Source: Candidatus Helarchaeota archaeon (lineage in GTDB: Archaea; Asgardarchaeota; Lokiarchaeia; Helarchaeales; HEL-GB-A). Taken from it: a stretch of 64,000 bases of DNA. Of the stretch, positions 45,907 through 53,202 are shown in pieces. The position numbers and the translations under genes were made by a program. The DNA lies in the NCBI GenBank assembly GCA_016840125.1, contig JAEOSY010000322.1, positions 44,740-108,739 of the forward strand, in the 5' to 3' direction. Numbering within the stretch: position 1 is the first letter of the stretch; each line of letters begins with the position of its first letter. The notes beneath the pieces are model-generated. The model did no database searches, had not been told where the DNA came from, and saw nothing but the letters and a program-made list of their open reading frames with translations.

Positions 45907-47208
45907 TTATTTCGGGTTTCTCTTTGCAGGAATTTTGGTAACTTGTCGCCCAATAGTCCATTTCCGAATGAATTCTTCAATAATTTCGAGGGAAGGGATC
46001 CATTCTTTAAAGTCCAAGCAGAATTTCTCAATTCCCCTTAAATTAAGAGGGGGACATCCAGGAAACTTAAAAAAATTCTTTTTTCTTTGGTTTTTGTCCT
46101 TGAAATTTATCTCTAAATTTGAAGATATAGCGCAATCACCAAATAAAATTACTCCAGATTTGAGTGAATAAGTAACTTTTGGTGAAAGCTCTCCTATAAA
46201 ACATGTAAATCCTCCAAACTCTTCGAGTTCTTTTTCACAAAACCGTAAAAGTAAATCTAAAAAGTATCTTAACCAAACCTGACACCCAAGACAGGGTTTT
46301 TCCTCAATGATTTCAAATTCTCGTGAAGCATTTTTTGAGGAAAGGCTTGGTTTGCAAACTGATTTGGAATGATCGTTTATTTTTTCTCCTATTATCTTAA
46401 TATCACTTACATCAATCGGTCCAAGCTTGTATTCCGCAGCCATTTTTAATATCTCAACTTGAGTAGGAGCAACCCCCATCAATTCAGCCATTACACTGTC
46501 ACCCGCTATAAGATTATTTGATGCAAGAATGAGATTATAAGGAATTATTTTTTGATTGAACGGTCCTTGTCCGTCCCCAACAACCATAGCATCCCAAATT
46601 GCCAAGTGTGGTGGATGGATTTGATAAAAATCAAGAAGTCCATTTAATGATCCACTTTGATAGAGAAGTTGCTTTTGCCGGTCGTTTAATAAATCAAAAT
46701 AATTTCTAAGCCCTAAGGCAAATTTTCCGTAGACATCGGTACGGGGAGCGATTAATGATATAAAAACATCACTTTGAAGTAACTTCTCAGGGATATAAAG
46801 TGTTTCAAATTGGATAGGGTTAGAAATTTTGATTGAGGAATAATTTTCATTTTCAAAATTTAAAATAGTTGCACCAAGCTTTTTTAGATAGTAATCAAGC
46901 CCCAACAGGTTGATAACTTGCTTTGTTGAAGTTCCATCGAAAGGATTGAAACCTATAGAGATTTCTTTAACCCCTAAATTACTGCAAGCTTTTACAATAT
47001 TACCCAAAAGTAGTGGTTGAATCGTAACCGGATCTCCTAATGGGAGAGCTAAGTCGGGTTTGATAAAGACTGCAGAATCTTTCTTAATATAAGTATCCAT
47101 TCCACCTATTTTGTTTATAGAATCCATGAGCGTTTTGATTACGTCAAACCCATGAGAAATTGCGACGTGATTCATAATTAAAGCCACTTGGTGGAATAAT
47201 TTCATCAA
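45907..47208 (-). CDS. DUF362-domain protein
   Basis: This 433-aa protein has DUF362 hallmarks: a start resembling VAISHGFDVIKTLMDSIN, then AVFIKPDLALP, SDVFISLIAPRTDVYGKFALGLRNYFDL, HLAIWDAMVVGDGQGP and LIAGDSVMAELMGV. DUF362 proteins often accompany iron-sulfur enzymes; their biochemical role is not settled. A CLGCQVW motif is present, but not a full ferredoxin motif as in many members. It ends just before the unknown gene on the same strand, with no clear link to the Hdr cluster apart from adjacency. Confidence 0.75.
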   Translation of the reverse strand: MMKLFHQVALIMNHVAISHGFDVIKTLMDSINKIGGMDTYIKKDSAVFIKPDLALPLGDPVTIQPLLLGNIVKACSNLGVKEISIGFNPFDGTSTKQVINLLGLDYYLKKLGATILNFENENYSSIKISNPIQFETLYIPEKLLQSDVFISLIAPRTDVYGKFALGLRNYFDLLNDRQKQLLYQSGSLNGLLDFYQIHPPHLAIWDAMVVGDGQGPFNQKIIPYNLILASNNLIAGDSVMAELMGVAPTQVEILKMAAEYKLGPIDVSDIKIIGEKINDHSKSVCKPSLSSKNASREFEIIEEKPCLGCQVWLRYFLDLLLRFCEKELEEFGGFTCFIGELSPKVTYSLKSGVILFGDCAISSNLEINFKDKNQRKKNFFKFPGCPPLNLRGIEKFCLDFKEWIPSLEIIEEFIRKWTIGRQVTKIPAKRNPK

Positions 47209-47298
47209 TTATAAAAATGAATGTGTATAAGGTTCTTCATTGAACTTTTATTAAAATTATGCTTTGAAATATTTACAAAAAGAAAATAGAAAGATTTT

Positions 47299-47313
47299 AT
47301 TATAATTTAAACC
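47299..47313 (+). promoter_or_regulatory. TATA-like element upstream of the membrane-protein/prenyltransferase pair
   Basis: TTATTATAATTTAAA lies about 50 bases before the ATG at 47361, giving a predicted leader of roughly 25-30 bases. Confidence 0.35.
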
Positions 47314-47360
47314 CAAAAAGTCTTGTTTAATGTGAATTCTACAAGTAAATAGGTGAGTAG

Positions 47361-48152
47361 ATGAAAATCAATAAGATAGTAATATACACAATTATACTCT
47401 TTATTGGTTACGGACTTATTCAGTTTATACCCATGGGAGGAATTAAAATTTCTATTCCAGTCATTCATGAATCTTCCAATTTTTATTCGTTCGACCTTCC
47501 CTTATCGACTTTGTTGGATATTTTACTAGCACCACCCTTCCTAATAATCATGTTTTATTACATCTACAAGGCAATTACAACAAATCCATTAGCGGATAAC
47601 TCAAATCCCAACGAAAGAAAAGGAAATTTCATTAAATTCTTACTTTTCGGTTCAGGAGTTGTTTTAGTTTCAGGAATTATAATGCACGGAGTTGCCAATT
47701 ACCTGAACGGACTTGTTACAACAGATTTAGGTGACCCCTTATATGTAGCAATTTACTGGTTTGATGAGGTGGTTGGCCATAAATTGATTCATTTAGGAAT
47801 TTTTGCTTTCTTAATTGGCTGTTTTGTAATACAGTTCTGGCACCGAATAGACTCGGAATTTTCGAAATTTGATTGGATTCTATTCCCTTTCTTCCCATCA
47901 GCAATTGGAATTGTCTATAGTATTTCAGCTATTGAAGGACAGGCAGGATTTGATTTATGGGTAATTTCTATTATATCAATCATAGTAATTTTATACGTTG
48001 TCAAATTTAGGGGGTTAAAACTAAGGGAAAACATATTTACATATTTTGTACTAATCTTCTTTATCTCACTTGTTATTTCTACAATCGTTTATGGTTTTAT
48101 TACTGGTTTTGTACCAGGTTATCCGTTCTTCAAACAACCTTCTACGCTCTAG
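47361..48152 (+). CDS. Seven-helix membrane protein of unknown function
   Basis: The family is not recognised. This 263-aa protein has about seven hydrophobic helices (IVIYTIILFIGYGLIQFI at the start, FTYFVLIFFISLVISTIVYGF near the end). Possible membrane-embedded polar residues include the histidines in GVANYLNG-preceding IIMHG and in VVGHKLIHLG. The ATG follows GGTGAG by 4 bases. The prenyltransferase gene starts 12 bases after its stop, so the two probably form an operon and may act in one lipid- or quinone-related step. No direct evidence for substrate. Confidence 0.7.
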   Translation: MKINKIVIYTIILFIGYGLIQFIPMGGIKISIPVIHESSNFYSFDLPLSTLLDILLAPPFLIIMFYYIYKAITTNPLADNSNPNERKGNFIKFLLFGSGVVLVSGIIMHGVANYLNGLVTTDLGDPLYVAIYWFDEVVGHKLIHLGIFAFLIGCFVIQFWHRIDSEFSKFDWILFPFFPSAIGIVYSISAIEGQAGFDLWVISIISIIVILYVVKFRGLKLRENIFTYFVLIFFISLVISTIVYGFITGFVPGYPFFKQPSTL

Positions 48153-48164
48153 AGTGGCGTTCTG

Positions 48165-49178
48165 ATGGATTTCAAAGCACTTATGATATCGATCGGTCAG
48201 AAACTCCTCGCATATGTAGAGATAGCCAGAGTTTCGGTCATTTTCATGGGACTTCCCTTTGCAATGGCAGGGGCAGCGTATGGCCTTTTTATCACAAATA
48301 TACAACCAACTCCAATTATTCAGGCAATTGCGGGAATGATCGCCGTATTTTTAGTAACGGGGGCAGTTCATACCATAGATGATTATTTCGATCGGCGGCG
48401 TGACCGCCAACTATGGCCGAGTCGTCAAATACCCTCTCGTGGGCTGAACCCGAAAACAACACTCTTTATATATTTTGTAAGTATTACCTTTGGATTCGTG
48501 ATTACAATTATTTTTTTGAATATCTATTGTTTAATTGTTCTATTATTTGCAACCGTTTGGGCAACGGCCTATACAGGGTATTTACGTGAAAACTATGGTT
48601 ATCTGACCCTACCCTTTGCGATAGGGCTATTCCCGATAGGTGGATATGTGGTATTCGCCCCAGCTACGCTCTGGAGCGACCCGATCCCTTGGATCCTGTA
48701 TCTTATGGTATTTTTATGGCAATCGACCCATATTTTAGCATATAGCCCCCCTCATGGAGTTGAGAATGGAAAAACAGTAGTACCCATGTTTTTTAAACGA
48801 TTTGGTCCTGATACGACTTTGATTTTTGCCGGAATCTTTGCCGGGTCCTGCATGAGTGTTGGTATAGCTGTATTCCTTCTTACCGACTTGAGTTATTTAT
48901 TCCTTGGAATCACAATAGGTCTTGGAATCCTACTGGTTTGTTTATCGGTTTATTTCTCCAGAAATCTTACTGTCAAAAACTGTATGTTTCTAGTATTTTT
49001 GAATTCGATGTATGGTTGGTTGGTATTTCTGGAAATGACCCTCGAATTCTTGTATCGCTATGATACACTCTTCTTTTATGTAGCCTTAGGTGTGGGGATT
49101 TTAATGATGGGGTCCACTCCTGCTTTAGGAGGCTTTGGTATGCCAACAACTGAATTAGAAAAAAAGAAAATAAATTAA
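48165..49178 (+). CDS. UbiA-family prenyltransferase (CyoE-like)
   Basis: This integral membrane prenyltransferase has 337 aa and about nine helices. The first Asp-rich motif is IDDYFDRRRDRQ near residue 70, followed by PSRQIPSRGLNP. The second region, THILAYSPPHGVENGKTVVPMFF, resembles heme O synthase (TPPHF...DY...GVPM) more than ubiquinone or GGGP synthases. UbiA enzymes attach isoprenoid chains to aromatic or glycerol acceptors. Heme O synthase activity is possible but no heme-copper oxidase is visible, so the substrate is left open. The gene converges with the next one, overlapping it by 4 bases. Confidence 0.82.
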   Translation: MDFKALMISIGQKLLAYVEIARVSVIFMGLPFAMAGAAYGLFITNIQPTPIIQAIAGMIAVFLVTGAVHTIDDYFDRRRDRQLWPSRQIPSRGLNPKTTLFIYFVSITFGFVITIIFLNIYCLIVLLFATVWATAYTGYLRENYGYLTLPFAIGLFPIGGYVVFAPATLWSDPIPWILYLMVFLWQSTHILAYSPPHGVENGKTVVPMFFKRFGPDTTLIFAGIFAGSCMSVGIAVFLLTDLSYLFLGITIGLGILLVCLSVYFSRNLTVKNCMFLVFLNSMYGWLVFLEMTLEFLYRYDTLFFYVALGVGILMMGSTPALGGFGMPTTELEKKKIN

Positions 49179-50971
49179 TCTAATATCTTTAGCGATTCGT
49201 CTGAAATAATTCCCGCTTTGACTAGTTCATTGATCATAATATTGGCCACTTGCTGCGTTGTGATATTATTAGGGCTGTCGATATTGACACTCACCGATAG
49301 AAGCATACGATTTTCCACATCTAAATAAATAGAAATCCCAACTTCATTTCCTAGCCATTTTTTCGTATCGTCATCATCCCAAGAATATTCCTGAATGCGA
49401 CTTCCTGCACGGACTGTTAGTTGTTGTTGCTTTACTGGTTGTGAATTGATGTAGTCGTTAAATTTTTCCTTATTATAGAGAGCCCCTAATTTAAGATTAG
49501 CCCGCAAATTGGGTTCAGCTCTATCCTCTAAATGCCGAATCAATCGTAATATCCCATATCCAGTAATGAAAAACAGGGTAATGCCAATTATAGACCACCA
49601 TAGTATATTAGGAATGCCTAAGGTAGAATAGTCTTGTATCCATGTTACCAGATCAGGCCATTCATACTGTCCGACGAAGAGTAGAAGAATATCGAACGCA
49701 ATAGCACCAGTAAGTACGACCTCGAGGATGTTTAGAGCCACGCCGGTCCGTTCGGAGGATCGTGTCATCTCATCCATACTAGTAATACTGTCTTTCAGAG
49801 CCTCGTTCATTTGACGCATTTGCCGCTCGCTAAGGGTTGAGATCATGCCATTCACACCTGCGATCTCATCTTTTAATCCATCAACAATGAGGCGCGCATC
49901 TTCTATGCGAGTTGTGGCTTTTTCAAGCGTATCCCGGAGCTGGATGAAGTCAATAAGTTCTTCTTGGACAGGGGCCAACGGTTCTAGGTCTCTAAATTCG
50001 TCATAAACAAGATTCACTGCTGTTTGCATAAATTGTAATAGTTCATTCATGAGGACTACAGCAGCAGAAACACGGGATAAAATAACTTGGGCTTCGCCAA
50101 TGGCGTTTGGATCAATCCCACTACGATCAATTAAGGTACGAGCATCTTTAACCTCGTCCCACAACATGAACATTTTAGAGAAGTAATTTTTCTGAAATAT
50201 ATCTAATCCCTGAAAGAATCCAATTATTGCCACCAATTCTTCGTACTCGACTAAATTCCTAGCTATCAGAATCATGCCTTCGGATCCAAAGAAGCATTTA
50301 TCGTTATTAGAGAAGGTTTTACCGTAATAGGTTTGCTTGATGATCTGATTCAGTTCATTTTTATAGGAAGGTTCATGAACGAACATTTTTGCGGGTTGTT
50401 CGGGATCAATTGTTGTTCCGGTGAGGATTACGAATTTATTACGATTGGCGGGTTTATTAAAAAAAACGAGATCTAACAAGCGCCGTTGGTAGGTAGTTAG
50501 TAGATTTTGCATCATTTCAGATGAATCTGCACTGAGATCAGCAATAACTCGTGATAAATTATCTAAGGAATGTTTATCCCTTCGCCCGACAAGTTCGATT
50601 AATTGGCAACCGTATATAACTCGTCCAGCGGCATCGACGTGCACACCGAAATCTTCTATCTGCTCTACACCCCCAACATTTTCATAGGCGATTGCTGCCT
50701 CAAATTGAATGAAATCGTTAGGATCAAAACGTCTAACTTTTACGGTTGTGAGCTCGTCAGTAACCTGGAAAGTACATCTCCGAGGTTCCTGATCAATGAG
50801 AGACGTAAGAAGACCCCCTTCAACAGCACCAAGGCTATCCAACTCATCATTAAATGCAATAATGTGATTTGAACCAAACGGGATATATTCAGAGAGAAAA
50901 ATGCAAGGATCGGTTAGAAAGATCAATTCATCCAATTCATCCTTAACTGAAGACACTATTTCTGGTTCCAT
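49175..50971 (-). CDS. Membrane-anchored coiled-coil protein of unknown function (598 aa)
   Basis: The family is not recognised. The N-terminal 270 residues are soluble alpha/beta. A long coiled-coil region follows (about 310-410, with LEKATTRIEDARLIVDGLKD and MRQMNEALKDSITSMDEMTR), then two transmembrane helices near 418-438 (LEVVLTGAIAFDILLLFVGQ) and 458-480 (LWWSIIGITLFFITGYGIL), and a soluble C-terminal domain. The layout recalls CorA-type or DUF155-type proteins, but no diagnostic motif is seen. It starts 5 bases after the stop of the zinc-ribbon gene upstream, with GGAG overlapping that stop, so the two are co-transcribed. Confidence 0.75.
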   Translation of the reverse strand: MEPEIVSSVKDELDELIFLTDPCIFLSEYIPFGSNHIIAFNDELDSLGAVEGGLLTSLIDQEPRRCTFQVTDELTTVKVRRFDPNDFIQFEAAIAYENVGGVEQIEDFGVHVDAAGRVIYGCQLIELVGRRDKHSLDNLSRVIADLSADSSEMMQNLLTTYQRRLLDLVFFNKPANRNKFVILTGTTIDPEQPAKMFVHEPSYKNELNQIIKQTYYGKTFSNNDKCFFGSEGMILIARNLVEYEELVAIIGFFQGLDIFQKNYFSKMFMLWDEVKDARTLIDRSGIDPNAIGEAQVILSRVSAAVVLMNELLQFMQTAVNLVYDEFRDLEPLAPVQEELIDFIQLRDTLEKATTRIEDARLIVDGLKDEIAGVNGMISTLSERQMRQMNEALKDSITSMDEMTRSSERTGVALNILEVVLTGAIAFDILLLFVGQYEWPDLVTWIQDYSTLGIPNILWWSIIGITLFFITGYGILRLIRHLEDRAEPNLRANLKLGALYNKEKFNDYINSQPVKQQQLTVRAGSRIQEYSWDDDDTKKWLGNEVGISIYLDVENRMLLSVSVNIDSPNNITTQQVANIMINELVKAGIISDESLKILD

Positions 50972-50976
50972 TCAAA

Positions 50977-51600
50977 TCACTCCTCGGTAATAGGTCTCCA
51001 TTTTGATTCTATTCGCATTTTTAACCATTTGGGAGTACACATGTATGCAACATCTTCAATATCATCAACTTCAGTGTTGATTTTTACGTTGCAGGTCTCA
51101 CAGGTAATGTAAATACTATCCTCTTCGGGAATTACTTCGTATAATCGACCACATGTTGCGCAATGAACCAGTTTATCAATGGGATCGCGATCTTCTTGAG
51201 GGACAACCCCGAAAACTTCAGTACCATCAAAGGTCAAACCATAAGCATTAAAATAAAAATGGCGAGTAGTTCCAAGCCGTAATCGCGCGACCAAACCATA
51301 TTCTCGTAAGACATTTAGGTCGTTCTGACCTTCCTGACTGATATTCATTACTTTGCGTGTGCCTTGGTACATTACACTAGCGGGTGCATAATCGTATTCG
51401 AAAATTTTATTTCTAATACCCTTTAAAATCAGACCTTTTAAAGAGAGGTCTTTGAGCCATTGCTTCCCCACTTCATTCTCTACCGTTGTATAAAGTCCAA
51501 TCATATATATAACGCGTTTCATTTCAGTCGTTAATTTACCTATGATTTCCTGGAGAGGTTCTCTAGAGGACGAATTCATGTTCTTCACTTTCCCATCCAT
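50977..51600 (-). CDS. Winged-helix and zinc-ribbon protein, probable regulator
   Basis: This 207-aa protein has an N-terminal region that looks like a winged helix (VGKQWLKDLSLKGLILKGIR, then VMNISQEGQNDLNVLREYG). A C-terminal zinc ribbon has cysteine pairs HCATCG and TCETCN. It is the first gene of a two-gene operon with the 598-aa membrane protein. A perfect 18-base palindrome lies 49-66 bases upstream of its start, in the shared promoter region with the divergent protease gene, suggesting autoregulation. The family name is not known; a non-DNA-binding role is possible. Confidence 0.7.
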   Translation of the reverse strand: MDGKVKNMNSSSREPLQEIIGKLTTEMKRVIYMIGLYTTVENEVGKQWLKDLSLKGLILKGIRNKIFEYDYAPASVMYQGTRKVMNISQEGQNDLNVLREYGLVARLRLGTTRHFYFNAYGLTFDGTEVFGVVPQEDRDPIDKLVHCATCGRLYEVIPEEDSIYITCETCNVKINTEVDDIEDVAYMCTPKWLKMRIESKWRPITEE

Positions 51601-51648
51601 TAATAAAATAGAGAGATAGCTTTGATTTTATCTTTCATATTATCGGAG

Positions 51649-51666
51649 ATTGCTCAATTGAGCAAT
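51649..51666. promoter_or_regulatory. Perfect 18-bp palindrome, candidate operator
   Basis: ATTGCTCAATTGAGCAAT is its own reverse complement over all 18 bases. It lies in the 217-base divergent promoter region between the regulator-like gene (start 51600) and the subtilase gene (start 51818). This is a typical position for the binding site of a dimeric winged-helix regulator. Confidence 0.6.
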
Positions 51667-51721
51667 TTCATTTGGTGAGATGTATTTGTATCAAGAACTA
51701 TAAAGTTTTTTGTCAGTTTAT

Positions 51722-51750
51722 CTTTTTAAAATAAATTATATTAAAATATG
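51722..51750 (+). promoter_or_regulatory. TATA-like region of the subtilase gene
   Basis: An AT-only stretch (TTTTTAAAATAAATTATATT and following) lies 70-95 bases upstream of the ATG. Several TATA registers are possible, so the exact start site cannot be chosen. Confidence 0.3.
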
Positions 51751-51817
51751 ATTAATGCGGATTAAAGGATTAACAAAGTAGTATGATGTAATTTCTTTTT
51801 AGAGAAGATGATAGAAC

Positions 51818-53179
51818 ATGGTAAAACCAAATAAATTCTATCCAAGGACGTCAAAAAAGAAGAAAATGCGCGGAATAGATGTTGGACCGCCAAGTGGTGG
51901 ATTCTTCGATAAATTAAAACTGATGACAGGTTCAGGTCTAAGGGCAGCTGGAGATGCAGAAGCGGCTGAACCACTTAAAGCCTTAATTTTTGTGGATGAT
52001 CCAGAAGTGTATGCAAAGAAAGCCAAAAAAGAAGGAATAAAAGTAATTTTTGTTCACAAGTTGATTAATGCAGTGACTATCGAGGCACCACCTCAAACTA
52101 TTCTTGATCTTTCAGACCAAGATGTAGTAGTCAAGATCTGGGAAGACATGAAAGTGCAAATGTTCCTTCACCAAAGTGTTCCCGTTATTAGTGTTCCGCA
52201 AGTATGGAAGAAAGGTGCAGAAGGAAAAGGGATCACAGTAGCTGTTGTTGATACGGGGGTAGATGGAGACCATCCCGATTTAAGGGGAAAATTAAAAGCG
52301 TCTGAAGACTTCACAGAGGAAGGATATTTCGATGGAAATGGTCATGGAACCCACGTAGCAGGAACTATTGCCGGAAACGGGACCGCATCAAAGGGTAAAT
52401 ACGTAGGAGTTGCCCCGAAAGCGGATTTGATTGCCGCAAAAGTTTTAGATTCAAGTGGAAGTGGGTCATTTTCAGGTGTCGTTGCAGGAATTGAATGGGC
52501 AACCAACCAAAAGCCCCACGTCATGAATTTAAGTCTTGGAGGAAATGTGCAGGGCTCATGTGATGGGACAGATCCAGTTTGTCTAGCGGTTGACAAAGCA
52601 ATGGATTTGGGAATTGTCATGTGCGTTGCAGCGGGTAACGCCGGCCCGGGTTCCAGCACAGTCGGAACACCTGGGTGCGCTAAAAAAGTAATTACAATTG
52701 GAGCAAGCGATAAAACAGATCAAATTGCCTGGTTCAGTTCTCGAGGCCCTACCAAGGATGGCAGGGTAAAGCCAGATATCTTGTTACCGGGAGTGAACAT
52801 CATTGCAGCACGTGCTAAGGATACAAGTATGGGGAACGTCGTTGATGAGCATCATACATCGGCCAGTGGGACTTCAATGGCCACGCCCCATTGTGCAGGC
52901 GTCGTCGCCCTCTTACTCTCCGGCAATCCAAGTCTGACCCCAGCTCAAATCAAACAGAAATTGATGCAGACCGCGGAAAACCTCGGTTATGATCCAAATA
53001 CTCAGGGAAAAGGACGGGTAAATGCGCTAAGTGCATTCTCAGGAGAGGCACCCCCACCCCCCCCACCCCCCCCACCATCGGGACCAGAAACGCCAATATC
53101 ACGTGAATTTGCTATTTTTATGGCAATCATCGTCGTGGTCATTGTAGTTTTAGTAATAGTCGGGATTATAAATCCCTAA
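51818..53179 (+). CDS. Subtilisin-like serine protease with C-terminal membrane anchor
   Basis: This 453-aa S8 protease has the complete triad Asp145 (AVVDTGVDGDHPD), His176 (GNGHGTHVAGT) and Ser353 (SGTSMATPH), with oxyanion Asn274 (AAGNAGPG). Residues about 54-110 look like an I9-type inhibitory pro-domain. There is no N-terminal signal peptide; the N-terminus is basic and soluble. A polyproline stretch near residue 413-421 leads to a single membrane helix (FAIFMAIIVVVIVVLVIVGI) and a five-residue tail. It therefore looks tail-anchored, which would place the protease in the cytosol unless it is exported by another route. The divergent gene pair at 49175-51600 may regulate or partner it. Confidence 0.9.
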   Translation: MVKPNKFYPRTSKKKKMRGIDVGPPSGGFFDKLKLMTGSGLRAAGDAEAAEPLKALIFVDDPEVYAKKAKKEGIKVIFVHKLINAVTIEAPPQTILDLSDQDVVVKIWEDMKVQMFLHQSVPVISVPQVWKKGAEGKGITVAVVDTGVDGDHPDLRGKLKASEDFTEEGYFDGNGHGTHVAGTIAGNGTASKGKYVGVAPKADLIAAKVLDSSGSGSFSGVVAGIEWATNQKPHVMNLSLGGNVQGSCDGTDPVCLAVDKAMDLGIVMCVAAGNAGPGSSTVGTPGCAKKVITIGASDKTDQIAWFSSRGPTKDGRVKPDILLPGVNIIAARAKDTSMGNVVDEHHTSASGTSMATPHCAGVVALLLSGNPSLTPAQIKQKLMQTAENLGYDPNTQGKGRVNALSAFSGEAPPPPPPPPPSGPETPISREFAIFMAIIVVVIVVLVIVGIINP

Positions 53180-53202
53180 TTTTTCTATTTTTTATTGGAC
53201 TT

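Noticed and set aside
44322..46031. 569-aa start at 46031 for the unknown gene
   Set aside because: It would overlap the DUF362 gene by 125 bases; GTG at 45890 after the DUF362 stop is more plausible.
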